Numbered from the stretch's first letter, positions 27,302 to 36,706 are shown. The stretch: 64,000 nucleotides of DNA from Candidatus Defluviibacillus avedoerensis (GCA_016703665.1 JADJBS010000003.1:1-64000); one strand, 5' to 3'. Program-made: numbers and translations. Notes: generated by a model not told the origin, from the letters alone.

Positions 27302-29364
27302 ATCAAATCGAATCAGAAAGCTATCAGTCCTATAAGAGGCGATTGGGTCGGATACTTTTTGTATTCGTCGTCTGCGTTATCAGTTTTTTAGCCTGTATGG
27401 CCGTGGCCGAAAGCATGGGTTTGTCGCGCCAATGGGTTGGTGCAGCATTTCTGATTGCGTCAATCGTCCTGTACACCGGGATTGGGGTGTATTGCCGGAC
27501 CACGGACGCACAGGAATACTACGTGGCTGGCAGGCGAGTCCCTGCAGTCTATAACGGGATGGCGACTGCAGCCGATTGGATGAGTGCTGCGTCTTTTATC
27601 AGCTTAGCCGGGGGACTGTATCTGCAGGGATTCGGGGGCACAGAAACACAACCGGGTGGCTTGGCTTACGTGTTGGGATGGACGGGGGGGTTTTGCCTGG
27701 TTGCATTGCTGGTTGCGCCCTATTTGCGACGATGCGAGATTTACACCGTTCCTGATTACTTTGCCATGCGCTATTCAAGCCCATGGCCCCGGCGGATTGC
27801 AGCACTGGCTGCCGTGTTGGTGTCGTTTACTTATGTGGTCGCCCAGATTTATGGGGTTGGCCTTATCACTACTCGCCTGACAGGCGTGCGGTTTGAGATT
27901 GGGATTCTGTTAGGTCTAAGCGGCGTATTGGTCTGTTCTTTTTTGGGTGGAATGCGCGCCGTTACCTGGACTCAGGTAGCTCAGTACATCATCATCCTGC
28001 TTGCTTTCTTGGTGCCCGTTTCATGGCTTGCATACAAACAACTGGGCAACCCGTTGGCACCTTTGGTGTTTGGTCAGCAAATCAAAAAAATCACTGCCAG
28101 AGAGCAGGAGGTGCTCAAAAATCCTGCTGAAATGGAGGTTCTTCGTCTGTACGTCGAGCAGGCCAAGGAGTTTGAACGCAAGCTGGCGGATGTCCCAGGT
28201 GCCCTTGCCATAGAACGTGCGGCTGCAAACGAAAACCTGCGAAATCTTAAGCAAGCCAGGGCAGATACGGTTGCCATTTTCCAAGCAGGCCGTGATCTTG
28301 CCAACTTGCCCAAAGACGTTGGTGCTGCCCGTGAGCGATGGACAAAGGCAATGCAGGATCGCCTGGAGCGAGCAAAGCCCTTGGGTGGAATGCCGCCGAT
28401 GGCTCAGGCGTTTGCAGGGAACCCAGACGGCGATGCCAAAGAGAGAGCAACTTTCGATACGAGTCGACGTAATGTTTTGGCGCTGATGTTTTGTCTGATG
28501 GTGGGCACAATGGGCCTGCCGCATTTGCTGACACGATTTTATACGACACCCACGGTGGCTGAATCGCGCTCATCGGTGGCGTGGTCTTTGTTTTTCATTG
28601 CCATTCTTTATGTGAGTGCGCCGGCGCTGGCTGTGTTGGTGAAATATGAAATTCTGACCAACCTTGTTGGGAAAAATTTTGACTCATTGCCTGCATGGAT
28701 TGCCCAGTGGGCGAGACTGGACTCGTCGCTTTTGTCTGTTCAGGATGTGAACGGCGATGGAATCCTTCAATTAGGTGAATTGAAGATGGGTGCAGACATC
28801 ATCATGCTGGCAACACCAGAGCTTGCGGGTTTGCCTTATGTCGTATCGGGATTGGTTGCGGCTGGCGGACTGGCTGCTGCGTTGTCTACGGCTGACGGTT
28901 TGTTACTGACGATCGGAAATGCCCTGGCCCGCGATATTTATTTCAAAGAATGGGCGCCAAGTGCCAGTTCAGGCCGTCTGGTGATTTTGTCGAAATTTGT
29001 GTTGCTGACGGTTGCGATGGTTGCAGCCTATGTAGCTGCTCAAAAGCCGGGTGAGATATTGTTCTTGGTTGCGACGGCTTTTTCCCTTGCTGGTGCTGCG
29101 TTCGTTCCGGCCATGGTGTTGGGAATATTTTCCAAACATACAAACAGCATAGGCGCAATTGCAGGTATGTTGAGTGGACTTGGTGTCACCATTTATTATA
29201 TGGCTTCACAGGTAGTTTCTCTTCGCGCTATGTGGGGAGCGACCATGCCAGCCCATCTATGGTTTGATATTCAACCCATTTCTGCGGGGGTTTTTGGCAT
29301 CCCATGCGGATTCGCAGTCACATGGATCGTGAGTCATTTGGCCAGCCGTCGGAGGACGCCTTGA
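27298..29364 (+). CDS. sodium:solute symporter, VC_2705 subfamily
   Basis: 688 residues from GTG 27298, which overlaps the small-subunit stop. LeuT-fold SSS family members have more than ten membrane helices: YYVAGRRVPAVYNGMATAADWMSAASFISLAGGLY, YTVPDYFAMRYSSPWPRRIA and AAGGLAAALSTADGLLLTIGNALARDIY are family landmarks. A long charged insert (about residues 260-390, rich in Glu, Lys and Ala) sits between membrane segments, and a DVNGDGILQLGE loop that fits the EF-hand pattern lies at about residue 484. Relatives are acetate/pyruvate-type or organic-acid transporters; the nearby PEP synthase gene would fit, but the substrate is not proven. Confidence 0.9.
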   Translation: MNQIESESYQSYKRRLGRILFVFVVCVISFLACMAVAESMGLSRQWVGAAFLIASIVLYTGIGVYCRTTDAQEYYVAGRRVPAVYNGMATAADWMSAASFISLAGGLYLQGFGGTETQPGGLAYVLGWTGGFCLVALLVAPYLRRCEIYTVPDYFAMRYSSPWPRRIAALAAVLVSFTYVVAQIYGVGLITTRLTGVRFEIGILLGLSGVLVCSFLGGMRAVTWTQVAQYIIILLAFLVPVSWLAYKQLGNPLAPLVFGQQIKKITAREQEVLKNPAEMEVLRLYVEQAKEFERKLADVPGALAIERAAANENLRNLKQARADTVAIFQAGRDLANLPKDVGAARERWTKAMQDRLERAKPLGGMPPMAQAFAGNPDGDAKERATFDTSRRNVLALMFCLMVGTMGLPHLLTRFYTTPTVAESRSSVAWSLFFIAILYVSAPALAVLVKYEILTNLVGKNFDSLPAWIAQWARLDSSLLSVQDVNGDGILQLGELKMGADIIMLATPELAGLPYVVSGLVAAGGLAAALSTADGLLLTIGNALARDIYFKEWAPSASSGRLVILSKFVLLTVAMVAAYVAAQKPGEILFLVATAFSLAGAAFVPAMVLGIFSKHTNSIGAIAGMLSGLGVTIYYMASQVVSLRAMWGATMPAHLWFDIQPISAGVFGIPCGFAVTWIVSHLASRRRTP

Positions 29365-29431
29365 ATTTGTCCGCATTGATAATCACTTCAAGTAGCTTGT
29401 CCATTCTGATCGTATCTCCAAGGGGAATCCA

Positions 29432-29899
29432 GTGATTCCGGTAAAGACTGAGAAAGGCCTCTCGGTATTGAAGGACCGGTCTGTACGTTTGATGCCGCGC
29501 CAGCGATCAGCGTTTGTTCTGTGTGACGGCAAGCGCAGGATTGAAGAGATCATGGAATTGACCAAAGCACTTGGCGTTACTCAGGATGACATCAATCTGC
29601 TTTTTCAGGAAGGGCTTTTGAATGATGGCTTGAGGCTGCCTGAGGCTTCTTCACCTGACGCTGATGATGTTTCGGTACCCATATCATCTCTATCAAGACG
29701 AAGCCGTCAACAGCGATATCAAGATGCATACCCGGAGGCGATCCGGCTTACTGCCAGCTTGGGCCTGCGTGGATTCCGGCTGAATTTAGCAGTTGAAGCT
29801 GCAAGTGGCTATGAGCAGTTGAAAGAATTGGCTCCACGTATCCGTGAAGCGGTAGGCGAGCAGGCTTTTGAACCTTTGGGGAAAGCCTTGCTGGGATAG
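29432..29899 (+). CDS. hypothetical protein
   Basis: 155 residues starting at GTG 29432 behind an AAGGGGA ribosome-binding site. The N-terminal half (TEKGLSVLKDRSVRLMPRQRSAFVLCDGKRRIEEIM, then LGVTQDDINLLFQEGLL) looks like a winged-helix-type domain. A Ser-rich linker follows, then an alpha-helical C-terminal part (YPEAIRLTASLGLRGFRLNLAVEAA). No known family is recognised. It lies 90 bases upstream of rpsF on the same strand. Confidence 0.7.
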   Translation: MIPVKTEKGLSVLKDRSVRLMPRQRSAFVLCDGKRRIEEIMELTKALGVTQDDINLLFQEGLLNDGLRLPEASSPDADDVSVPISSLSRRSRQQRYQDAYPEAIRLTASLGLRGFRLNLAVEAASGYEQLKELAPRIREAVGEQAFEPLGKALLG

Positions 29900-29988
29900 G
29901 TGTCGGAAACAGCTTATAATCGCAGGCTTTGCCTTGTCGTACCGCTTGGACAGACGCTGCGGGCGACTTTAATCCACAAGGAGAGTCT

Positions 29989-30354
29989 ATGCGTCATTAT
30001 GAGATTATTTTGTTGATCCACCCGGATCAAAGTGAGCAGGTTCCTGCCATGCTGGAGCGCTACAAGGGCATGGTTACCGCAGGTGGCGGTAAAGTGCACC
30101 GCGTGGAAGACTGGGGCCGCCGTCAAATGGCTTACCTGATCAACAAGCTGGCCAAAGCCCATTATCTGTGTGTCAACATCGAAGCCGATCAGGCTGTGAT
30201 GGTTGAACTCGAACATGCTTTCAAGTTCAATGATGCTGTGTTGCGTCATCTGACCGTTCAGAAGAAGAAGGCTGAAACTGGCCCATCTTCGATGATGAAG
30301 ACGGTGGAGCGCGAGGAAGCCCGTAAAGCTCAGCAAGCTGAGTTCGCGGCCTAA
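29989..30354 (+). CDS. rpsF: 30S ribosomal protein S6
   Basis: 121 residues beginning MRHYEIILLIHPDQSEQVPAMLERY after an AAGGAGA ribosome-binding site. It contains the S6 motifs VHRVEDWGRRQMAYLINKLAKAHYL and FNDAVLRHL. It is first of the classical rpsF-priB-rpsR-rplI operon. Confidence 0.98.
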   Translation: MRHYEIILLIHPDQSEQVPAMLERYKGMVTAGGGKVHRVEDWGRRQMAYLINKLAKAHYLCVNIEADQAVMVELEHAFKFNDAVLRHLTVQKKKAETGPSSMMKTVEREEARKAQQAEFAA

Positions 30355-30381
30355 TTTGGAAATGTCGGCACGATCGTTCCG

Positions 30382-30699
30382 GTGAATCAGTTCATCGTGA
30401 CGGCCGCGCTGGCAGAGGTCAAGGCGCTGCGCTATACCCCTGCAGGCTTACCCGCACTGGATCTGGAGTTGATTCATCACTCAGAGGTCTCAGATCAAGG
30501 GAGCCCCCGTCAGGTTGGATTGCAGCTCAGAGCGGTCGCATTCGGTGCCATGGCTGAAAAGCTGCGAAACCAGGCAATTGGCTCTGAATGGCAATTCAGT
30601 GGTTTCATTACTGCAGCTAAAGCCAAACCGACCTTGTCCAAGCAAATTGTGTTTCATATCCAGGATTTTCAAACGGTTCCAATATTGCATCAGCAGTAA
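30382..30699 (+). CDS. priB: primosomal replication protein N
   Basis: 105 residues with a GTG start at 30382. This single-domain OB-fold protein takes part in PriA-dependent replication restart. The text NQFIVTAALAEVKALRYTP, GLPALDLELIHHSE and FSGFITAAKAK matches the betaproteobacterial PriB. It is placed between rpsF and rpsR as in most proteobacteria. Confidence 0.95.
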   Translation: MNQFIVTAALAEVKALRYTPAGLPALDLELIHHSEVSDQGSPRQVGLQLRAVAFGAMAEKLRNQAIGSEWQFSGFITAAKAKPTLSKQIVFHIQDFQTVPILHQQ

Positions 30700-30720
30700 A
30701 CCTTTTTCAAAAGATTCATC

Positions 30721-31002
30721 ATGGCTACATTCAAGAAATTCAACAAAGACAAGCGCCCCAAGCGCAATACCCAATCGCTCTTGTTCAAGCGGAAGCGTTT
30801 CTGCCGCTTTACGGTAGCAGGCGTTGAAGAAATCGACTACAAGGACATTGACACCTTGCGCGATTTCATTGCTGAAAACGGCAAAATCATTCCCGCACGC
30901 CTGACCGGCACGCGCGCCATCTATCAGCGCCAGTTGAACACCGCCATCAAGCGCGCACGCTTCCTGGCCATGTTGCCTTACAGCGACCAGCACAAGATCT
31001 AA
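30721..31002 (+). CDS. rpsR: 30S ribosomal protein S18
   Basis: 93 residues. RKRFCRFTVAGVEEIDYKDIDTL, IPARLTGTRAIYQRQL and AIKRARFLAMLPY are S18 signatures. It is somewhat longer at the N-terminus than in E. coli, as is usual in this group. Confidence 0.98.
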   Translation: MATFKKFNKDKRPKRNTQSLLFKRKRFCRFTVAGVEEIDYKDIDTLRDFIAENGKIIPARLTGTRAIYQRQLNTAIKRARFLAMLPYSDQHKI

Positions 31003-31016
31003 GGGAGCACACAAAC

Positions 31017-31469
31017 ATGCAAGTTATTCTGCTCGATAAAGTCGCCAACCTGGGCGGCCTAGGTGACATCGTCAAAGTTAAAGACGGTTATGCACGCAAT
31101 TTCCTGATTCCTACAGCACGTGCACGTCGTGCGACTGCTGCCAACAAGGCTGAGTTTGAAGCTAAGCGTGCTGAGCTTGAAAAAGCGGCGGCTGCCAAAC
31201 TTGCAGAGTGCCAGGCCGTAGGCGAGAAACTGAGTGGCACAACCATCAAACTGACCCAAAAAGCCGGAGTCGATGGTCGGTTGTTCGGTTCAGTGACTAA
31301 CCATGATATTTCGGAAGAGTTGAACAAGCAGGGCTACAAGGTGGTTAAGGCTCAAGTGCGTATGCCTAATGGCCCAATCAAGACAGTCAGTGATTCAACT
31401 GTCAGCGTTGCGTTGCACACGGATGTTGTGGTCGAAATCACTGTCACTGTTTACGGCGAATCCGCTTAA
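31017..31469 (+). CDS. rplI: 50S ribosomal protein L9
   Basis: 150 residues. The N-terminal RNA-binding domain MQVILLDKVANLGGLGDIVKVKDGYARNFL is followed by the long connecting helix and the C-terminal domain VDGRLFGSVTNHDISEEL. It is last of the ribosomal block and followed by a strong terminator. Confidence 0.98.
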   Translation: MQVILLDKVANLGGLGDIVKVKDGYARNFLIPTARARRATAANKAEFEAKRAELEKAAAAKLAECQAVGEKLSGTTIKLTQKAGVDGRLFGSVTNHDISEELNKQGYKVVKAQVRMPNGPIKTVSDSTVSVALHTDVVVEITVTVYGESA

Positions 31470-31504
31470 GCAGTCTCGACAGTCGGCGCGGTAGCGCCAC
31501 CGTA

Positions 31505-31541
31505 AGCCGCCCAGGAGCAAACCTTGGCGGCTTTGTTTTTT
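31505..31541 (+). terminator. intrinsic terminator after rplI
   Basis: Stem AGCCGCC / GGCGGCT, extended by an inner AGG/CCT pairing, followed by TTTGTTTTTT. It separates the ribosomal operon from dnaB. Confidence 0.85.
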
Positions 31542-31577
31542 CTGGTTTCCTCTGCGTTATACAGAATTACTCAGAAC

Positions 31578-31586
31578 TTATCCACA
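31578..31586 (+). promoter_or_regulatory. consensus DnaA box upstream of dnaB
   Basis: TTATCCACA is an exact match to the strict DnaA box. It lies 85 bases before the dnaB start, between the rplI terminator and the gene. A single nonamer can occur by chance, but its place ahead of the replicative helicase gene is suggestive of DnaA-linked control. Confidence 0.4.
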
Positions 31587-31670
31587 AGCTTTCCCCATTG
31601 TTTCCTATCGACGGCAACATGCCATCAACGTAGCATCCAATACCCAATTTTTATCTGAATTTCTTTGCAC

Positions 31671-33083
31671 ATGCCTGTTGTACCTCCTGCTTTGGATGCT
31701 GATTACCCTGGTTTTGCGCCTGATGCACAGGTAGCGCAGTTGCGCATTCCTCCTCATTCGATTGAGGCAGAGTCAAGCGTGCTGGGAGGATTGTTACTGG
31801 ACAACGCTGCTTGGGACCGGGTCGGAGATCTGCTAAAGGATGGGGACTTTTACCGATACGAGCATCGCCTGGTGTTTGCGGCCATTTCGAGTCTGATCAA
31901 TGCCAGCAAACCAGCGGATATCATTACTGTTAACGAGCATTTGCAGAGTCTCGGTAAAAGCGAGGAAATCGGTGGCCTTCCCTACCTGAATGCATTGGCA
32001 CAGTACGTGCCCAGTGCCAGTAATATCCGTCGCTACGCCGAGATTGTGCGTGAACGTGGAATTTTGAGAAAACTCGTTAGCGCCAGTGATGAAATATCGA
32101 CCACTGCGTTCAATCCTCAAGGCAAGCCTGTCGACAAGATTTTGGATGAGGCAGAGCAGAAGATCTTCAACATAGGCGAAGAAGGCTCACGCATGAAGCA
32201 GGGCTTCCAGGGCATGGATACCCTGGTGGTCGAATTGCTGGACCGCGTACAGGAAATGGCTGATAACCCAAACGACATCACGGGTGTTCCAACGGGTTTT
32301 TATGATCTTGATCGCATGACTTCAGGCTTTCAGGCTGGGGACATGATTGTGTTGGCTGCTCGCCCATCCATGGGTAAAACAGCTTTTGCGATCAACATTG
32401 CAGAGCATGTCGCCCTCAATGAAGGGCTGCCTGTTGCCGTGTTCTCCATGGAAATGGGGGCATCCCAATTGGCGGTTCGTATTGTTGGCTCTATCGGTCG
32501 AATCGATCAAGGGCATCTGCGTACTGGCAAGCTCACTGACGACGAGTGGCCACGCCTGACCGAAGCGATCGAGAAGTTGCGGAACATTTCGCTGCATATC
32601 GATGAGACGCCCGGTTTGACTCCCAGCGAGTTAAGGGCGAATGCCCGGCGTCTGGCTCGCCAATGTGGCAAATTGGGACTGATTGTGGTTGACTACCTAC
32701 AGTTAATGAGTGGTTCCACTGCGGGTGGAGATAACCGTGCGACAGAACTCGGTGAGATTTCCCGTGGGCTGAAGATGTTGGCCAAAGAGTTGCAATGCCC
32801 GGTGATTGCGCTTTCGCAGTTGAATCGCAGCGTTGAAACCCGAACAGACAAGCGTCCCATGATGAGTGACCTGCGAGAATCCGGTGCCATCGAGCAAGAT
32901 GCGGACATCATCATGTTTATTTACCGGGATGACTATTACAACAAGGACTCCAAGGATCCTGGGGTGGCGGAAATCATCATCGGTAAGCAGCGTAATGGCC
33001 CGACAGGTACCGTGAAGCTGGCCTTCTTGAAGCCTTTGACCCGCTTCGAGAGTTTGGCATCCGGAGGTGGGGACGACTTCTGA
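31671..33083 (+). CDS. dnaB: replicative DNA helicase DnaB
   Basis: 470 residues from ATG 31671 (a TTG two codons earlier is possible). Hexameric 5'-3' helicase. The N-terminal domain has IPPHSIEAESSVLGGLLLDN. The RecA-like domain has the Walker A loop ARPSMGKTAFAINIA, Walker B LIVVDYLQLM, and the GRE/DnaB motif DLRESGAIEQDADIIMFIYRD. No intein is present. Confidence 0.97.
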   Translation: MPVVPPALDADYPGFAPDAQVAQLRIPPHSIEAESSVLGGLLLDNAAWDRVGDLLKDGDFYRYEHRLVFAAISSLINASKPADIITVNEHLQSLGKSEEIGGLPYLNALAQYVPSASNIRRYAEIVRERGILRKLVSASDEISTTAFNPQGKPVDKILDEAEQKIFNIGEEGSRMKQGFQGMDTLVVELLDRVQEMADNPNDITGVPTGFYDLDRMTSGFQAGDMIVLAARPSMGKTAFAINIAEHVALNEGLPVAVFSMEMGASQLAVRIVGSIGRIDQGHLRTGKLTDDEWPRLTEAIEKLRNISLHIDETPGLTPSELRANARRLARQCGKLGLIVVDYLQLMSGSTAGGDNRATELGEISRGLKMLAKELQCPVIALSQLNRSVETRTDKRPMMSDLRESGAIEQDADIIMFIYRDDYYNKDSKDPGVAEIIIGKQRNGPTGTVKLAFLKPLTRFESLASGGGDDF

Positions 33084-33098
33084 GTTCAAGCTTTAATT

Positions 33099-34007
33099 GT
33101 GTTGCTCAATATCGTTTTTCTTGGGGTAGGTGTGGCAATCGCCTATCGGGCAGTTATTTTGTGCCGACGCTTTCAGGCGTTGAACGAGGGGCTGTATCCG
33201 CAGCCTTTGCGAATCACAGACGCAGACATTCAACAAGCGAAGCGAGCACTCGACTCGTTTGAATCCGTTTCCTTTCGTACGCAGGACGGGTTGACCCTCA
33301 GAGCGTGGTATCGACCATCTCTCACCGGTGCTGCTGTCATCTTCCTCCATGGGAAGAGCAATAACCGGCATGTGTTGCTAGAGGAAGCGGCAGCCGTCGC
33401 GCGTCAAGGTTTGGGTGTCTTTCTGTACGACTCACGCGCCAGCGGCGACAGCGATGGACAATTTCACAGCTGGGGATATCTCGAACAATTGGATTTGGTG
33501 GCTGCGCTTGACTACTTGATGACACGAAGTGATGTTGACCCAGATCGGGTTGGTGTTCATGGATTTTCTGTCGGAGCCAATACCGCCTTACTTGTAGGGG
33601 TAAAGGACGACCGAATCAAGGCGCTGGTTCTGTCTGGGGCATGTCCATCTTTGGCACACTACTTGAAGCACATTTCCAGTCGTCCGCGATTCCTGATGGA
33701 ATGGCTTCTGTTACGCAAGTACCACAAAGCAGGTGTCCCCGTCGAACAGATTGACCTGACTGCGTGCATAGCAGATTTTTCACCGCGCCCTTTGCTAATG
33801 GTTCGTGGAACAGGCAACATTACAGTTCCTGTCACCTTGGTTCAGGAACTGTATGAAGCAGCATGTCAACCCAAGGAATTGTTTGTGATCAAAGGGGCTG
33901 ATCACAACGACTATGTTGCGGTCGGAGGTGCGCCTTACTTATCAAAGGTGGCCAGTTTTTTTGAATTCCACCTTTCATCCCCTAGCATCAAAGATTCCGG
34001 ATTTTAA
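33099..34007 (+). CDS. alpha/beta hydrolase
   Basis: 302 residues, GTG start at 33099. An N-terminal hydrophobic segment (LLNIVFLGVGVAIAYRAVIL) suggests a membrane anchor. Hydrolase features are IFLHGKSNNR (oxyanion region), DSRASGDSDG, the nucleophile elbow VHGFSVGANT with a canonical serine, and the late histidine in KGADHND. This is the BEM46/YqkD type. It follows dnaB by 15 bases. Its 3' end overlaps the convergent metalloprotease gene by 20 bases. Confidence 0.85.
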   Translation: MLLNIVFLGVGVAIAYRAVILCRRFQALNEGLYPQPLRITDADIQQAKRALDSFESVSFRTQDGLTLRAWYRPSLTGAAVIFLHGKSNNRHVLLEEAAAVARQGLGVFLYDSRASGDSDGQFHSWGYLEQLDLVAALDYLMTRSDVDPDRVGVHGFSVGANTALLVGVKDDRIKALVLSGACPSLAHYLKHISSRPRFLMEWLLLRKYHKAGVPVEQIDLTACIADFSPRPLLMVRGTGNITVPVTLVQELYEAACQPKELFVIKGADHNDYVAVGGAPYLSKVASFFEFHLSSPSIKDSGF

Positions 34008-34860
34008 AGGTGTCGCAGGCCTTGATGTTCCCGCCCTGCAGGCCAGTGTTGAACCACCGCACACGTTGCGCGCTGGTGCCATGGGTAAAACTCTCTGGAA
34101 CAACATAGCCTTGGCTTTGCTTTTGGAGTGCATCGTCGCCAATTTTCGCAGCTGCATTCATGGCAGATTCAATGTCACCGTTTTCCAGGGTTTTTCGAGA
34201 CTCGTTCGATTTATTTGCCCACACACCGGCAAAACAGTCGGCCTGCAGCTCTAGCCGAACACTTAAAGCGTTGTAGTCTGTTTCACTAATGCGACTGCGC
34301 ATGCGGTCCATTTTTTCGCTGATGCCCAGCAGATTCTGAACATGGTGACCAACTTCGTGGGCGATCACATAGGCCTGAGCAAACTCGCCTGGTGCCCCCA
34401 ACTTGTTTTTTAAGGTCTGATAAAAATCCAGATCGATGTAAACCTTTTGGTCCCCTGGGCAGTAAAAGGGCCCCATGGCAGACTGTCCAGTCCCACAGGC
34501 CGTGCGAGTTACGCCCCGGAAAAGCACGAGCTTGGGCTCTTTGTAGGCACCACCACTTTGTGTAAATACGTCCTTCCAAACATCTTCCGTGTCTGCCAAT
34601 ACGGTAGAAACAAATCGGGCCATCCGGTCATCACTTGGCGGCTTGTGCGCAGGACCTTGCTGCTGAACCTGTGGCTCAGGGGTTACTCCGTCAAGCAGAC
34701 CAAGCACCGTCAAAGGATTGATTCCAAAAATCCATCCAACCACCAGGGCCACAGCAATACCACCCACGCCAATGCCTTTGCCGCCACTGACGATACCTCC
34801 ACCGCTACCACTGCGGCGGTCTTCCACGTTGTCAGACTCGCGATTGCCTTCCCACTTCAT
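33988..34860 (-). CDS. ypfJ: YpfJ/KPN_02809-type neutral zinc metallopeptidase
   Basis: 290 residues. MKWEGNRESDNVEDRRSG at the N-terminus, one Gly-rich transmembrane segment (GIAVALVVGWIFGINP), and an extracytoplasmic domain with the zinc motif VIAHEVGHHVQN (HExxH) and a downstream ELQADCFAGVWA glutamate. CGTGQSAMGPFYCPGDQKVYIDL is a family hallmark. It is 27 bases downstream of phoH on the same strand. Confidence 0.93.
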   Translation of the reverse strand: MKWEGNRESDNVEDRRSGSGGGIVSGGKGIGVGGIAVALVVGWIFGINPLTVLGLLDGVTPEPQVQQQGPAHKPPSDDRMARFVSTVLADTEDVWKDVFTQSGGAYKEPKLVLFRGVTRTACGTGQSAMGPFYCPGDQKVYIDLDFYQTLKNKLGAPGEFAQAYVIAHEVGHHVQNLLGISEKMDRMRSRISETDYNALSVRLELQADCFAGVWANKSNESRKTLENGDIESAMNAAAKIGDDALQKQSQGYVVPESFTHGTSAQRVRWFNTGLQGGNIKACDTFKIRNL

Positions 34861-34887
34861 GCCGGACTCTCTTTGAGTGATTTTTGT

Positions 34888-36609
34888 CTAAAGAACTTCG
34901 CTTGCAAAATCAGCCAGACGTGATCGCTCTCCGCGAGCCAGCGTGATATGTCCACCGTGTGGCCATCCCTTGAATTTGTCTACTGCAAAGGTCAACCCAG
35001 ACGAGCCCTCTGTCAAATACGGTGTGTCAATTTGCGCCAAATTACCCATGCAAATGATTTTGGTACCAGGCCCCGCGCGGGTGATCAGGGTTTTCATGTG
35101 CTTGGGCGTCAAATTTTGGGCTTCGTCAACCATCACGTACTTGTTCATGAACGTACGACCGCGCATGAAGTTCATGCTCTTGATCTTGATCCGGCTGCGA
35201 ATCAGCTCATTGGTCGCTGCTCGACCCCATTCACCTGCGTTGCCGCCGTCACCTTTGGCCAGGAACTCCAGGTTGTCATCCAGGGCCCCCATCCAGGGCC
35301 CCATCTTTTCTTCCTCAGTGCCAGGTAGGAAGCCGATATCTTCCCCCACGCTGACGGTAGCGCGTGTCATGATAATTTCGGTATAACGGCGTTCATCCAA
35401 CACCTGAGTCAGGCCAGACGCAAGGGCCATCAGCGTCTTGCCGGTACCAGCGGTTCCTGCGAGCGTGACAAAGTCGATCTCTGGATCCATCAGCAGGTTC
35501 ATGGCAAAGTTCTGCTCCCGGTTGCGTGTCGTTACGCCCCAAACAGCATTTTTGAGGTGACCATAATCCTTAAGGGTTTTCAGCACCGCAGTCTTAGCTC
35601 GAATCTCTGTCACACGCGCGTACAGGGCGGGCTCTCCTGGGGCTTCAAAAAAGACGAGTTGATTGACGTAAAGGTTCGGGACGATAGGGCCACTGATCCG
35701 GTAAAAAGTGAAACTGCCGGATTGCCAGCTTTCAACCGTTTTTCCGTGTGTCGCCCAGAAATCGGCTGGCAACGCGAGTGCACCTGAATAAAGCAGATCG
35801 CCGTCTTCAAGTGTCTTGTCGTTTTGATAGTCTTCAGCTGCAAGGCCCAACGCGCGGGCCTTGACACGCATGTTGATATCTTTGGAGACCAGCACCACGT
35901 CTTTGTGCTTGCCATCAAATCCACCTGGCAGTGCGCGTAATGCCTCAACTACCCCCAATATCTGGTTGTCTGCTTTACCCTGCGGCAGACTGGATGGAAG
36001 GGTGTAGTTGAGCGGCTGTGTTTGAAAATACAGCTTGCCTCCTGCTCCTGTATGACCAGTGCTGTCAAGTCTCAGGCCTTGCGCCATGTCCGTGCCCTGT
36101 GCTGCCAGGGCATCCAGTGTTCGGCTCGTCTGGCGCCCATTGCGCGCAACCTCAGTCATACCCTTCTTATGCCCGTCCAACTCTTCCAGGACAATCATGG
36201 GCAGGAAGACATCGTGCTCTTCAAACCTGAATAGGCACATTGGGTCATGCAAAAGTACGTTTGTGTCCAGTACAAACAACTTTGCTGGTCCAGATGTTTT
36301 TTTTGTCTTGGCGCGTGGGGCAGGGGCCAGTGCAGGCACAGACTCAACTCTGGTTTCGACCTGGATCATGGGCTCAGTTGCTGCCGTCACTCGGGGCGCC
36401 TGCTGAGTGGCTGGGTCAGCGGGTACTTGACGCGCGCTTTTTCGGTCTTTGCTTGGTGCAGCTTCTGAAACCAAAGTCCCCGACAAGGTATCAGCTTGCA
36501 CATGGGGGGGAGTTGACCGTTTGCTTTTGGCCGAGGCCTTGGCAGGAACATCAAAATGCTCAGGGGCGAGCAAGCTGGCACGTTTGGCGGGAGCGGGTGG
36601 CAATGGCAT
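34888..36609 (-). CDS. phoH: PhoH family protein (PIN-PhoH, PhoH2)
   Basis: 573 residues. An N-terminal low-complexity Ala/Lys/Ser-rich part (about 1-105) is followed by a PIN nuclease domain (KLFVLDTNVLLHDP, VLEELDGHKKG, VVLVSKDINMRVKA with the acidic residues) and an ATPase domain with Walker A LAGTAGTGKTLMALA, YVMVDEAQNLTPKHMK and GPGTKIICMGNLAQID. PIN-PhoH proteins are RNA helicase/RNases. The long disordered head is unusual in length but common in this family of Comamonadaceae. Confidence 0.94.
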   Translation of the reverse strand: MPLPPAPAKRASLLAPEHFDVPAKASAKSKRSTPPHVQADTLSGTLVSEAAPSKDRKSARQVPADPATQQAPRVTAATEPMIQVETRVESVPALAPAPRAKTKKTSGPAKLFVLDTNVLLHDPMCLFRFEEHDVFLPMIVLEELDGHKKGMTEVARNGRQTSRTLDALAAQGTDMAQGLRLDSTGHTGAGGKLYFQTQPLNYTLPSSLPQGKADNQILGVVEALRALPGGFDGKHKDVVLVSKDINMRVKARALGLAAEDYQNDKTLEDGDLLYSGALALPADFWATHGKTVESWQSGSFTFYRISGPIVPNLYVNQLVFFEAPGEPALYARVTEIRAKTAVLKTLKDYGHLKNAVWGVTTRNREQNFAMNLLMDPEIDFVTLAGTAGTGKTLMALASGLTQVLDERRYTEIIMTRATVSVGEDIGFLPGTEEEKMGPWMGALDDNLEFLAKGDGGNAGEWGRAATNELIRSRIKIKSMNFMRGRTFMNKYVMVDEAQNLTPKHMKTLITRAGPGTKIICMGNLAQIDTPYLTEGSSGLTFAVDKFKGWPHGGHITLARGERSRLADFASEVL

Positions 36610-36674
36610 GGATTTGCTCTAAATTTTAGGACAACGAGGGTTGCAGGTCAGCAGCGCTGACGTTGAGCGCCCAG

Positions 36675-36706
36675 TAAAAAAGCCGCCCAGTTACCGGGGC
36701 GGCTTG
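36675..36706 (-). terminator. intrinsic terminator of the peroxiredoxin gene
   Basis: On the reverse strand the sequence AAGCCGCCC ... GGGCGGCTTTTTT forms a 9-base-pair stem with a short loop and T tail about 77 bases after the bcp stop. It separates bcp from phoH. Confidence 0.85.
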
